From Phoronis australis (taxonomy: Eukaryota; Phoronida; Phoronidae): 64,000 bases of DNA. The stretch spans positions 316,708 through 380,707 of the forward strand of contig NMRA01000084.1 of NCBI GenBank assembly GCA_002633005.1, written 5' to 3'. Shown here in pieces: positions 23,465 to 35,117 of this stretch. Every line of letters begins with the position of its first letter. The stretch's first letter is position 1. The notes under the pieces are model-generated. The model worked only from the letters and a program-made list of their open reading frames with translations, searched no databases and was not told where the DNA came from. The translations under genes were made by a program, and so were the position numbers.

Positions 23465-23729
23465 CATGCGCGCACCCAGCCTTCAATATTGGGGGGCTCG
23501 AATTTCCGACGTTGTGGACCTTTTGCTAACAAAAGACCTAGCGGACTAAAAAAATAAAAAAAACAGGAACACCGTTTGCGCTTATTTAGTGGACTTTCTG
23601 TCCCATTTTCTCGGACTTTTTGTATCTCGGAGGCGGACGTTTTTGCCCATATCGCAAAATGGGGGGCTCCTTCGAGCCCCCCGAGCCCCCCGAGCCCCCC
23701 AAGCCCCCCCCCTGGGTGCGGGCTTGCAT
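23465..23729 (+). mobile_element. Family B MITE-like element, copy B2
   Basis: 265 bp, beginning CATGCGCGCACCCAGCC and ending CTGGGTGCGGGCTTGCAT, near-perfect inverted ends. The interior follows B1: A-rich tract (23550-23570), GTGGACTTTCTGTC, CTCGGA, GAGGCGGACGTTTTTGCCCA, CGCAAAATGGGGGGCTC, then a GAGCCCCCC repeated four times before the right end. No target-site duplication is clear, so the flanks have probably diverged. Confidence 0.8.
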
Positions 23730-23822
23730 TATATTATTTGGTTTCAAATGCTGACGGAAATGATTAATTCCAAGTTAACGACTGCCAATAGCCTGAAACA
23801 AGGTTCAAGTTCAATAACGGTA

Positions 23823-23867
23823 GGACCTCGTTAGGACCTCACTACGACCTCGCTAGGACCTCGCTAG
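23823..23867 (+). repeat. 11-bp tandem repeat, about 4 copies
   Basis: Four units of GGACCTCGYTA, the third starting CGACC and the second with CTCACTA. A small minisatellite. Confidence 0.85.
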
Positions 23868-24760
23868 AAAAGCATGATTTCGTTAGCCGTAGCGTATTGT
23901 CGTGTATTTTAAATGAGAACGCGTGATTTTGGCTAGATTTTTCAAGCGTTTGATGTTACAGCTACTGAACTCTATCAGGGCCTTGTTAGTTGTTGGTAAT
24001 CACGGGCTCGCATTACGCACGGGACTACCCGGATGCACCGCTGTGTTAATGGTTTGAATCGTGGTGAAGGAAAGGGTTTATTTAAACCTGGTGCTACGTA
24101 ACAGACGTTAACGGTGAGCAAGGATGAAACTTGAATATTTGTTGATAACTGAGAACAATTTAATAATAAACTCGTCAATTTGGCGGTTGATAACGTTCTT
24201 AGTTGAAAAAAAAACATTATTTCAAGATTGGTTTGATGTTCGTGTTCTCTCGGATACCTGCGACCCACTCTGACGCACAGTAGCAGAGCGGGTGACGGGA
24301 ATGAAATGGGTCGCAAAATGCTTATTGTAGATCCAACGCATGATGTCCGTCCTTTGACGACTTTACAAAGTCACATGCTGATCATACATGTATATGCAAT
24401 CAGGTTTACGTGACAGACAGACACGTTCATATGCAGGTCCACTGTGCTCTTTACGCTTCGGTGATAACCAGAACACCAGTGGCCGGCCTTGATGCTGGTA
24501 CAGCTTATTTATCGTAGACAACAAGCGCAAGTCACCGTTACTGAAATACAATGGTAGTTTCATTTCAAATTATCATGTGCAAATAAGCACATCTGTCTGT
24601 GAATAATGTGTTCGGGAACTAATTAATAAAAGCTGCATTTTATTTGTGACACACTTCCTTTTGTGTAACTATTTCTGAATTAATGTTAGTCAATAAACGA
24701 ATGGAATCAGATATGGTCTTCGTTCAAGATATTCTGGAGGTTCAACACAAATTGAAAATT
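23868..24760. other. Intergenic DNA, no gene seen
   Basis: No feature beyond scattered short frames. The longest is 113 codons on the minus strand (23975-24316), without recognisable domain. Confidence 0.5.
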
Positions 24761-24762
24761 CT

Positions 24763-24869
24763 GCATATATTATATTATCACATTATATTATATAATATTA
24801 TATTATATTATTTGATATTACATCATATTATATTATATTATATGATATTACATTATATTATATTATTAT
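24763..24869 (+). repeat. (TATTA)n AT-only microsatellite
   Basis: About 107 bp of TATTA/ATATT units with occasional C or G interruptions. It is nearly all A and T and can form a hairpin, since ATTATATAATATTATA segments are self-complementary. Confidence 0.9.
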
Positions 24870-24974
24870 GACTTGCTCATCACGGCTTTGCATGCACTCC
24901 CTCTTACAAATCTAAATCCACTCATTTTCCGTGATTTAAAGGGTAAATAACACACCCCTTCCGGTCAGCCAACT

Positions 24975-25040
24975 TTTATTCTACTTATGCCGTATAATCG
25001 GTCTCACCTTGTTATTTACCCAGTTTAAAGTTGAGAAGAA
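24975..25040 (+). repeat. Family F repeat fragment
   Basis: A short match to the family F left part: AACTTTTATTCTACTTATG, then ATAATCGGTCTCACCTTGTTATTTACCCAGTTTAAAG, compared with TTTTATTTTCATAAAATCGGTCTCAT and CAGTTACCCAATCAAG in the 4.2 kb copy. The rest of the element is not evident. Confidence 0.4.
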
Positions 25041-28040
25041 CTGCCAGGCGGTTTTTTGTTGCTTCAGATCTGCTCCATAGTAAGTTGCTCGTTACGGTTG
25101 ATTAGCTGCAATCGTCGAGTCAAGAACGACCGCGAGAGGAACTCCACACGACCAACTCTGACCAAGTTTAAATCAAACATTGCGAATGTAAATACACTTT
25201 TCGAGAAAATTTGATTCAGCGTTTCAACGCTAAAAGATGGTTTAATACACAGCGGCTTTAAAGAATTTTATTCTCTTCGCCAGCGGGAGGTGAAATGTCT
25301 TGCGTGATCACTGACATTCGGTCTCAGACTCCGTGTCTTACAGAAAACATTTAAACTGTTGATTTGATTCAGATTGCGCTATACATTGTTCTGAACCTTT
25401 TGCTTGCTATCGATGAGGAATGGTTTCAGGCTCTGGAGAATTTGATAGGTCAGTTGCGCGTGAGACCGTTTTAGGAGCACTGAATAAGATGCCGAGTCTG
25501 GTCTCAACTAACAAGACCAAACTGTCAGTTCCATCCAATCGTCTCTAATCCGAGTAAATAACAAGTTATAACCAGGTATATGGTGATAAGCGTCCTAATT
25601 CAAACGTAGTTTTTGTGGAAGGTGGGTTCTTAACCGCTTTAAATTGGTCTATAACCTCCGACCTTCAAGTCTTAGAGAAACCTTCACGGTATGGCGTTGG
25701 CTTGAGAATCTACTGAAACGTCTTCGGCATGGCCGGGTTTGATGGATGTTTTCGTTACAGAATAAACTGATAGAGGATTTTGGAATGATTTTACGAGGTC
25801 AATACAGCCGATAAAACCACTGTAAGGTATAATTTGGAAAACTATAAAAAAAAAACGAAAAAAGACATGTTACGGCTAAAACAGTGTAGTGTCTCTTTCA
25901 TTTCGGAAGTCTTCGGTATGGGTTGCGCTCTTGAAACCACACATATAAACATTGAGTTTGTTTTATGTCCTTACAGTAGCCGGTTCCAGATCTCACAACA
26001 TTTTAGAACGTAACAACTAACGCCGTAACGTGGGCCGCCAGAGAAATCGACAACTGTCGCTAGTTCATAAGTGAAGTTCAGTAGAACTTAACTGAAAGTG
26101 GCGGACATTTTGTTGGTGCACCACCAGGAATTTGAAAATGAGGTGTTTTATATACCCTTAGTCGGAAACAAACGTTTGATTGTGACCCCTTCGATGTTAA
26201 AAAGAATTGACTTGTCGTCTCAATTTGTTCTTCAGTGCTCTGTCGCAGCGAGTTATTTATCACGATACGTTTTCAAGAATATGCAACGGACTAAAAACTG
26301 AGTGGGAACTAAGTAAATGTTAGAGAGGGTATCTCTGTTGTTGGATAAATTTTACTAACGAGACATGATCATGTGACCCCGGCGCTTAAAGTCGGGTTAT
26401 TAAGAAGTTAGAAAACAGTACGTGCGGTGTGCTGTTATTAAAGAGGTTCGAACCGTGTACATGACAATGACATTTGCAGCACCTTTTGTCAAAGGTCCCT
26501 TTCGCCGATGTTTGGCTGGCTGTTACTGTTGAATTCTTGACTGAACGGGGCTTTTGGCCGGGTCTCACAAAAACAGTAACCTATCTTAACCTTGTTGCCG
26601 CAACTCAACTCACAGGCGATGCGTAAGTGCGTTGTTTTCGAAATTCGAGTCCCAATAAAACGTGGAACATTTTCGTGAGACGCTCGTCGTTTCAACGTTC
26701 TTCTTGGTAATGGAAACCGAGTCTTACCTCTGTAAAGAATATTATGAGGTGATGGGATTTAATCTTAGTTTTGGTTTTTGGTAACTGGTCTTTAATGAAA
26801 TGCCGTTTAACTATTATATATTGCAGGCTAATTTCTGAAAGTTAAAGAACATACTCCATTTATTAAGACAAAATCCAATACCATTGTTCTCGTGTATGTC
26901 TACAAATGCTGTTATCACGCAGGATTGCAAGTTAACTGATCGAGGCGAATTCCACAAGCGCAGATTTATCCGAGGACACTCTAGTCAAGGGACAATGGCA
27001 ACAAAATAAACAACCTGATTTCCTGGTACCTAACTTACAATAAGATGGATTTTATTTTTTTATGCTCCGCCTCTTAAAATTCAATCGAATTCACAACAAT
27101 GCGCTGAATTTAGAATGTGTCGATCTTGGATCGTTCACGATACATATATCATTCGCACTAACTATAAAAACACCTCGTGAGTTCCGAGATGACCCAATCC
27201 GGAGGTAGGTTTATTCTGATGAATTTTACCGACGTCTAACTCGAGTGAGTTTTGCGTGTTCTATTTGTCTTACGTAGAATACCTGCATTTGCGATTTACA
27301 ATTAAAACAAAATCGTCCACCTCACGTTGTGTGGTCTATTTCATTGCAGTAATGTTTATTGCGAGAACGTGAAGTATTTTTAGTAACTCGTGCATGCAAC
27401 CAAATTGCGCATATAGCAAGGCACAGAAAACCGGAGTTAATGTGTGGAAACCTCAAAGCCACGCCCATTGTAATAAGTAGAACCCACATGCCTCTGTCGA
27501 ATACATGACTTTGTTCGGAAGCTCCCTATCTCGCTTAGGCAATTTCCGCGGGAAAACCAGTCTTTCGCCTGTGCTGGAGTACGCTCATAATGAAATGCGC
27601 AAAACTGATGCAAAAGATTTCCTAGAGACCACAATTGTTGTTGTATAAAACGGTTTGTACGTTTAGAATTGACTTTGTACAGAATAATAACAAACTTAAA
27701 AACTAACAGATATTCGTGTATTTCTATAAGGTTTTCAAAGTGCGAAAGACTAGCTATCTCACGAGACGGCAAACTGCGCGCTCTAGTGACCAAACGTAAC
27801 TGCTTCACACGCATGTTTTAGCGTTCCAGTAAGAGTAAGATAATACGCACAACTCTTTATGCAATTCTAGAGTTATATCTGAGCTTTGCAAATTGAACAT
27901 GCGCAAAAATTGTATTTTCTTATCACTAGAACACAAAATCATGAAACCACGCGATCGTTAACAATCGTTGTCAGTTTCCAAAATATATGTTGAGTGGATT
28001 TCTGACAAGTATTGTATTGGGTCTGTATACTAAAGGAGGA
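25041..28040. other. Intergenic DNA, no gene seen
   Basis: About 3 kb without homeobox, RNA gene or clear repeat. The longest frame is 125 codons on the minus strand (27437-27814), with no known motif. A GGTTCGAACC palindrome near 26444 resembles a Pol III B box but has no A box or stem partners. Confidence 0.5.
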
Positions 28041-28041
28041 G

Positions 28042-28185
28042 GCAGTGTGGCCTGGTTGATATGTGCTCGCTTTCTTTACTCGAGGTCGTGGGTTCAAGTC
28101 CCACTGGGCCACACTGCTAAACCCTTGAGCCAGGTTTCTAGCTCCTCAGCTCGGTTTGAACCGTATATCAATAAAGCATAAAATA
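28042..28185 (+). mobile_element. tRNA-like SINE head (or decayed tRNA-derived element)
   Basis: An A-box-like TGGCCTGGTTGATA (28048-28061) and a good B box GGTTCAAGTCC (28091-28101) are 43 bp apart, as in tRNA genes. A perfect T-arm is present: stem GTGGG (28088-28092), loop TTCAAGT, stem CCCAC (28100-28104). The unit is closed by an 11-bp perfect inverted repeat, GCAGTGTGGCC (28042-28052) and GGCCACACTGC (28107-28117). The anticodon arm is not well formed and the acceptor does not match the usual 7-bp geometry, so it is not a working tRNA gene. The tail carries AATAAA at 28170-28175. A tRNA-derived SINE is the best reading, but only one copy is in the window. Confidence 0.55.
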
Positions 28186-28189
28186 TTTC

Positions 28190-29180
28190 CAGGTGATCAG
28201 TGCAATGGGCTCACATGCGAGGGCTGCGCACGTCTGGTACAACGTGTATCAGACCGCCTGCAATTATTTTTATAAATATTATATACTGAAGAAATAAAAT
28301 GTTTCAATTCTAAAAAAAACAACCGGAAATCTGAAACATTGTGTTGATAGAGGTGGAGCTTAATTTTTATTTTCAAGCAAATAAATATTGCTGTTTACAT
28401 CTTAAAAATAAGGGTTGCCGCTCGGTCACGGTCGTGTAAACAATGGACTTCATGTAAAACGTTGGGAAAACAATGCAGAACACAAATTAACATGCATAAT
28501 ATTTATGTTGTGAAGAAATAACAATGTAGTCTTCATAGAAAAAATCCAACGTTGTTTCAATAAACATGAACTGTCAGTAAAAATTAATATTTTTTTGGTC
28601 TTTTACATTAGAGTTTTCTGGCGGCTTCATTCTAATTACAGACTACTATGAATGCACGCTAACTTGTCAACATATTTTCTCCATTTATCAATATTTATTA
28701 CCAAATACTGTATTTGGACATTTACTTGTACTTATGACGAGACTTGATTTTGCATTTGTAAGAAGAAACAATTCAGGTTTTGAAAGGGTGCGATTTTAAA
28801 ACACGTTGTGCTTTTACGTGATGCACTAGAGACAACACGGCCGTGGAAAAGAACGACTCCGTTCTTAATTTCATATAACGTTAGAAAAAGTATCGATAGC
28901 TATATTGACATTCGGAAGTTTAAGTGAAACTAAAAAAAATAAAAAAAAAACGGTTTCAGTTTCGCCAATGTCGTGCTCAACAACATGTTATTTTTCTCCC
29001 GGTGTTGCACTAATGCCAGTGTCCGCATCTCTGAGCACTGATGTAGAACTGCATTAGCTTTTGATACTTCTGTATCAATGAAAAATAGGCAGGCCTTTTC
29101 GGTGCTGATACCAATTGGAATACGGTAGTTATATCGCTTTAGTGGTAATTTCCGCGTCCCTTGCTTCTATGGCAGGTGAT
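28190..29180. other. Intergenic DNA, AT-rich, no gene seen
   Basis: AT-rich sequence with many TTTAT and AATATT words, and A-runs at 28312 and 28932. No element boundaries and no gene. Confidence 0.5.
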
Positions 29181-29352
29181 CCCTTTCAGGGTGTTCCATC
29201 GAAACAGGAACGCGGGTGAAAACAGATATCCCGGAGTCGGAAACAGACTCCCGCACATTCAGAACGGATAACCAGCCCGGAAAATATGAACCCCGGCCTT
29301 TAAAACAGGAGCCCCGGGTATGGGACAAGACACCCGGGGACCGAAACACCTC
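29181..29352 (-). repeat. 21-bp-periodic repeat array, left (inverted) copy G1
   Basis: Read on the minus strand it is a chain of about eight degenerate units of 18-21 bp, each starting near CTGTTT or a variant, for example CTGTTTTAAAGGCCGGGGTTC, CTGTTTCCGACTCCGGGATAT and CTGTTTCGATGGAACACCCTG. It is roughly three-quarters identical, unit by unit and in the same order, to the + strand of 29925-30078. The minus strand is open through it in a seven-residue rhythm (SCFKGRG, SYFPGWL, SVLNVRE, SVSDSGI). No start, fold or family supports a protein. Confidence 0.75.
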
Positions 29353-29924
29353 TCCTGCACTTCTGTCAAACAAACCTTCCTACTTTAAATAGTTGTTGTG
29401 ATATGTTGTTTTACTATACATGTACATTATTAGAATTTTAGACATGTGGCGGAGTGGCGTTCTACGTCATTCTGCTGCTAAATTTGTGTCGGTTTTCACC
29501 GCCATGAAATATTGCGTCACCTATTGGCCAATTTCTATTTTCCCGATTCTTCAATCAACTATTCTTCTTCCACGAGGTTGCGTACATGTCACAACAAATT
29601 ACTCAATATTGGCACTTCGAAGTCGAAATAATATTTTTGCCTTTCATTTTTGAAAATATTTATGGAGAAACTATTGAATAATCTGAAATCATCTAAATAA
29701 TCTTCGAGATAACAGCTTGTTGAGAGTAAGCATTATGTTGAAATTCTCCCACAGACAAGTTGCACAAGCTTTACAGGTAAAAACGAAATTAATATAATAT
29801 AAGTTACGTTTGATTATTGACAATATTTAACAAACAAATGCAGAGAAGAACTGGAAAGAACTTGAAGATGCTTTAACTCAAAGTCTCAGACTTCTGAGAA
29901 CGATTTCAGAAAATTTGAAAATTT
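29353..29924. other. Spacer between the inverted 21-bp-periodic arrays
   Basis: About 570 bp of AT-rich sequence that would form the loop of a hairpin between arrays G1 and G2. A 77-codon + frame (29420-29653) has no known domain. It could be the core of an element whose ends are the two arrays, but I see no target-site duplication. Confidence 0.4.
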
Positions 29925-30078
29925 GTCCGGGTTTCCTGTCCGGTGCATGGGGTACCTGTTTTAAAGGTCGAGGTTCATGTTTTTCAGGCGGGTTACCTGT
30001 TTTGAAGGTGCGGAAGTCTGTTTTTGACTCCCGGATATCAGTTTTACACCGGGGATCCTGTTTCGATAGAACACCCTA
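29925..30078 (+). repeat. 21-bp-periodic repeat array, right copy G2
   Basis: The units in order begin CTGTTTTAAAGGTCGAGGTTC, ATGTTTTTCAGGCGGGTTAC, CTGTTTTGAAGGTGCGGAAGT, CTGTTTTTGACTCCCGGATAT, CAGTTTTACACCGGGGATC and CTGTTTCGATAGAACACCC. It is the inverted partner of G1. The + strand is open across it, with the same seven-residue rhythm. Confidence 0.75.
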
Positions 30079-30096
30079 CCTTTGCGGAACTATTTT

Positions 30097-30190
30097 GATA
30101 GGACTCACAAAATGTCATCTATTTTTGCGACATATTGTGAGCCGACTCGTGGACGTGTGACAGTTCTCGCCACCTGCCTCCAAACGTTGT
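30097..30190 (+). repeat. Short dispersed repeat H, copy 1
   Basis: It matches 32640-32735: both read GACTCAC(R)AA(W)TGTC, then GCGACAT(W)TT, GTGAGCCG(M)CTCG(W)GGACG, GACAGT and CTCG(Y)CACCTG. It starts 18 bp after array G2. Confidence 0.5.
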
Positions 30191-32639
30191 GTTATCGTTT
30201 ACTATGATTTGACTAATAAAATCATAATGTGGCCAGTCTCACAATAGTATTTGTTTCATTACTTGTCACAATGAGTATTGTCCTCAGGTAATCTGATGCT
30301 ATTTTTAAATCCACAGTGACTTAATCCAACTATCGTTTTCATTTTCATTCACATTTAGGACACGCGTCCGTAAATTTAGCCGGATATAGGAACCTCAGTT
30401 TTTTATACATGCAAATTAGCCTGTTTCCGTAGTAATTATATTTAGCAAAAATGATACGAACATATCACACATCGTGACGAACACAATTACAAAATCGAAA
30501 TGTTGTCCCTGCAAACTTGGGGATTTTATAAACACATAACACATTTCTCGTCGTAATGTAAATGTAGTTTAAGAAGAAAGTAGACGAATTTCATATTCGA
30601 AAGTTTTCAAAAATATTTCCCTCCATCAGCGTGGGTTCGCACGCCTACGTAGTTTAAGCAAAGCGGCTGCAGGCGTGATTGTAAACAGAACGTGTACGTA
30701 GTTTTTCATGAGAACAATGTATTGAAAGCGCGCTAAATTTAGCTCAATTACGAATTCAATGCCAAGTGACCTTCGCGAAATATCTAGCGGTATGAAGTAT
30801 AAGGGTCTTTATTCAGCAGCCACTAATTGATCGGCATCATTTGACAAAATAAGCCCAAAGTCCTATAAAAATCAGCCTGTTCATCAAAATCATTGATATT
30901 TGATCAGATTGCTAAACAATTTGAAAACAGAGAAGGCAGACGCAGTCAACAAACAGCGAATTCGATTACATTTGCTTGAACCTCAGCAGAACTGGTGATT
31001 TTGAGGTCAAAACAGATCTTGTCTTACTAAATATTTTATCAGAAACATGATCAACAAAAAAATTTTTTATTTTTAGCTTTCTCATACTCATACGAATTTG
31101 AATCATTGAGGTGACATTTCATGTAACAAAGTTTGGCGAAACGGTGAGCTTGGCCTGTCTTAAAAGGTGCCACGTTTTGAAAAGAATAACTTCTACACAG
31201 TGACAAAATCATTCAGATTAGTTGGTAGCCTGTGGTTAAAGTTGTTTATGTTCCAATTTTGTGAAGCCACGGGTACCCTTAGTCACTGTTATACATCACA
31301 ATTGAAATATGACGGTTTATTGTTCTTGGGTAGTTTTAATTATTTTCACCCTCATTTCACGCTTAATAACTTCTCCTCAAGGTCAAAAATCAACGTAGAT
31401 ATTGTTCAAGTTATGAATTGCTCAATTCAAATAAATCGGACCACACTTGTGTATAACGCAATACCATACATCTAGTTAAAGCAGCCATCGCTTTTGATAC
31501 CGCAATCATTATCAGGCACAATCGAATTGCGTAATGCAGAATGCACGCGCTTCAAGGCACGTTCAGACGCAGTCTTGCAGCTAGTACTCCGGAAAAGGAA
31601 CGGTCAAAATTTAGTTTGAGAAACACTCCCCACTTAACCCGTTTAGCGCAATGCGGTTAATTGACAACGAAAATTAAAGTTAAACAGTGTATACTTTTTG
31701 CTGGAAGAACCGGCATTGTAAACGTCCTTCATCGTGATAAGAAGTTGACAAATGGTGTAGACGCTGATGTTTCTTGCGAACGTTCACCGGACTTGAGCGT
31801 TAGGTGTGTGCTTGTCCACCGTTGTCAGAATTACGATTTAAGGTTAGATGATGTTAAACGATAAGGTATCTGACGCTAATCGCTAACGCAATTTGGACCT
31901 ACAAGCATATCGCATTTTCAAAAAATTGCAGGGCTGGGACTTTTTAACTTGCATGTCAATTTAGCCCTTCTTTTATTTTCCAAAATTATGGTTTTGGATT
32001 AATAAATGTGCTCCGACAACGGTTGCACACATTGCATACCCCCGCAGTTCAGAAGAATTAGGATTGCCCATGGCGAGGTAATAATTTTCGGAAGTGTTTA
32101 GTGCTTTACAGTGTTATGCAAATCTGGAGTAATAATTAGTATTTTTTAATCGGGCATTAATTTTGTTTCACTACATTTTGTTGGGTTCAAAACGTCCAAA
32201 TGACGTCATACTTAACAAGCGCATTTTTGCTAGTAGCTTCAAACTCGCTAATAAAGTTACAGTTGAAGATCTAATCCCATACTGGTGCCGACTCGACACG
32301 GATCACACCCGACACGATCCGACGAGTGAACCGCGACGCTCGAAAATCACGAAATGAGCGCGAGTCACCCACCATCTCGAAGCGGGGAACCGAACACTCT
32401 CCGGGACTGCCGTGTTCGTCCGTGCTTACATGGGACTGGGGCTTTGTGTCCCGTCGGATTATTTCCACAAAGTAACCAGATACAGTATTCCCAATACGAA
32501 TAAAGGCACCGCGTTGTGTCACGGTCACGTTCGGCATCAAAAGCAAAAAAAGCGATGTCAAGCGACCCTTTCTTATTTTCATAACGTCTTCCGTTTCTCT
32601 TTCTCGTGAATTGTCCACATTGCCGACTCATTTCTGAGC
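30191..32639. other. Intergenic DNA, no gene seen
   Basis: No homeobox, RNA gene or clear repeat. A TCAAGGTCA word (near 31377) fits an ERR/FTZ-F1 monomer site. The segment 32270-32460 is CpG-richer than its surroundings and open for 115 codons on the minus strand, without a recognised domain. Confidence 0.45.
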
Positions 32640-32735
32640 TGACTCACGAATTGTCGATTATCGCGACATTTTGGGAGTTCTTGGTGAGCCGCCTCGAGGA
32701 CGAGACAGTCTCGTCACCTGGTGACTGTGAAATAC
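32640..32735 (+). repeat. Short dispersed repeat H, copy 2
   Basis: The partner of 30097-30190, as described there. It includes an internal palindromic stretch GACGAGACAGTCTCGTC. Confidence 0.5.
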
Positions 32736-34621
32736 ACCTTTAGCATAATTATTGGCTGGTCACGACAAGAATATCGAACGGATTATGCCAGTTTCAGATT
32801 GTATTAACGCACAGTGATAATGATTGTGACGAAACCTAATATGATGAATTAAAAAATAAGGTTGTGTTCTGCTTTACATTTTCTCTGCAAACTGAAACCA
32901 GCAACGGAAAATAAACCATTTTTCCGTCTGGTTCCAAAACTCATCAAATGAAAATGTAAAACGATTTTGATATTTCTATTCACACGGGTAACTTCGGATG
33001 TCTTGGATGGGTTCGTGTAGCTGGAAGAAACGTTTGCGTGTTTTGTCTGTGATAAAATCGAAAATTTTATCTGGCAAATGAGCTGGAATCATGCAATGGT
33101 CAATACCAGCTGGTCAGTAAAGTAGTGAAACCTGAATTGATCACCTCACTTCTTCATTAAACTGATGAAGAGCGCCCTGCTTCAACAAACTAAATTCGAT
33201 TTTTTTACTACGTACGTGTATTAGCGTAGCTTTTCAAATTGTGATAAGTGGTATTCAAGGAAACCCAAGACAACCTGAACCAGTTTTCTTGTTGAAAAGT
33301 GCTGAACTTTTGTCTGCTGTTAGAACCAACCCAGATCGTGTTGTCAATATATACAAACAGTCAGGGTGACACGGTGCTGCCTGCCGACGGTAAATTATCA
33401 AACCAGGTTCTGAGTAGAAAGCATCGTATAAACAACACTACTGAATGAATCTGGCGCACTGGAAGCTGGAAGAAACAGATGATATAAATCACGGAGTTGT
33501 TAACACAGTTATCCACCGTGAAAACTCGGTCAGATGTCCGTCTCTGAAAGTAACGTGTATCTGGTCTCATTTCGTTATAAATTAGCACAGAGTTTTTGAC
33601 AACTACCCACGTGTTGAACAGGTCACAGCACAATGCCAAGCAGTGTCGTAGAAAAGCACGCGGTGTAATTCTGAAAAAATGCAATAAAACCGTTCACTTC
33701 CTTTCAAGTTCACATGGTTTTGTTTTATAAGTGCGAGGTGTCACAATAAACTCTAGAAATCGGTCAGTCGTGACATTTTTGACAACGCGTATTCAGCTGA
33801 TGCACTGGTGTCAGTATATAGAACCGCGTTCACAGACGAGTTGGGAGTAACCGCCGACACACTGCAAACCTTGTTACGTCCCTTAAAATTGTCAGCTTGT
33901 CATGCGCAACGGCATCTCTATCCGCGATCTGTTTCTAATTGTATCAAGTGTTCATGTCTTTAACAGCCGGTGTATGGAAGCTGGTAATCGCCAGCGCATG
34001 TCGGGACTCCGCAAACTGCATGCATGACCACCCGTACAAGTAGGCTTTCTTTGCAACTCTGACCTGTCCAACCAAATTGAGGTCTGCGTATGCCTTCCTT
34101 TCGCCGCACGTGGACTATGCCTCTGCTCCCTAGTAGGTATCGCCTAACCTAAATAAAGTTCCTGCATGTTCAACGCTTAGGGAAACGAAACACCTTTCGT
34201 GCTTTTATTGCGTCATACTCAACTGAGGAAGACTCATTTGAGATTTGACAGAAAGCGCTTTGGAACAAAAGAAAGGTAGTTTGTGACTATGGGGAGAGTA
34301 AGGATGATTCGTGGAGGTACGTGCCTGTCTGTTAGTGAGGTGCACAGGTGTGTAACACAGGTGAACGATCGGTCAGCACAGTCCAACCGCAGACATACTG
34401 GTGTAGTCAAGATACGGCCACTTTTCTGTTGTATTGGTTGTCCGACGGAAAATCTTAGGCGGTTATCTGACTGGCCCGTTTTGCACGTGCTTATATATTA
34501 ACACTCTCTCAACGACAAACACAAAACTCTATCTTACAGCAAAGAATGGTTCTTAAAAACATTAATTGTGTCGAATATCTCGTTCATTGGCTGTGGACAG
34601 TTCATGTTTTTTGTTTTGTGG
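32736..34621. other. Intergenic DNA, no gene seen
   Basis: No recognisable gene, RNA or repeat. The longest frame (33361-33684, minus, 107 codons) has no family match. Confidence 0.5.
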
Positions 34622-35117
34622 GTAAAATAATGCAGTAATCTAGAAAGGCAAATTCGGTTGAATTCGGAACGTCATATGGCAAGACTGAAACTGTCGGGTA
34701 CTACGCTTAATGCAATATTGTCTAAAAGTTTCGTGGTATTGCTTTTAAATTGTTCCACATTTACATGAGCGACTATCTATCAAAAATAGGACTTCAGTGA
34801 TTTTTGGTAAAAAACTTACTCAAATTGCATCAAACAAAAACGAAACGATATTTTGGAAAACTGTTTTTGAAGTTTCATCTTAAACATTTATATACAATAC
34901 CGTTGTTTTGCTATCACTCCACATTTTACTCTAAATTTACTATATAAGAACAAATGATCACGCGACCTAGTGGCGGATTGGTAAGCTGTCGTCAAAAATT
35001 ATATTTTACAGGCTTCCTACTTTCAGAAAATATACGCTTCTACTGATTTTAAATCTGCAGTTTTGTGGATCTTTTTAAAAATACACGGACTTGTGAATTA
35101 GGTCCTGCATAACCTTC
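34622..35117 (-). mobile_element. Family A MITE-like element, copy A3 (minus orientation)
   Basis: Read on the minus strand it begins GAAGGTTATGCAGGACCTA, continues with CACAAAACTGCAGATTT, GAAGCCTGTAAAAT, CCAATCCGCCACTAGGTCGCGTGATC, TAGCAAAACAACGGTATTG, TTCAAAAACAGTTTTCCA and TCGTTTCGTTTT, and ends with CTAGATTACTGCATTATTTT. The order is that of the other copies, about 496 bp long. It is the most useful copy for confirming the left terminal repeat. Confidence 0.72.

Noticed and set aside
26440-26455. Pol III B box GGTTCGAACC
   Set aside because: No A box at the right distance and no tRNA stems; a chance palindrome.
28042-28117. Functional tRNA gene
   Set aside because: A and B boxes and the T-arm are good, but no proper acceptor stem and anticodon arm can be drawn with the normal geometry.
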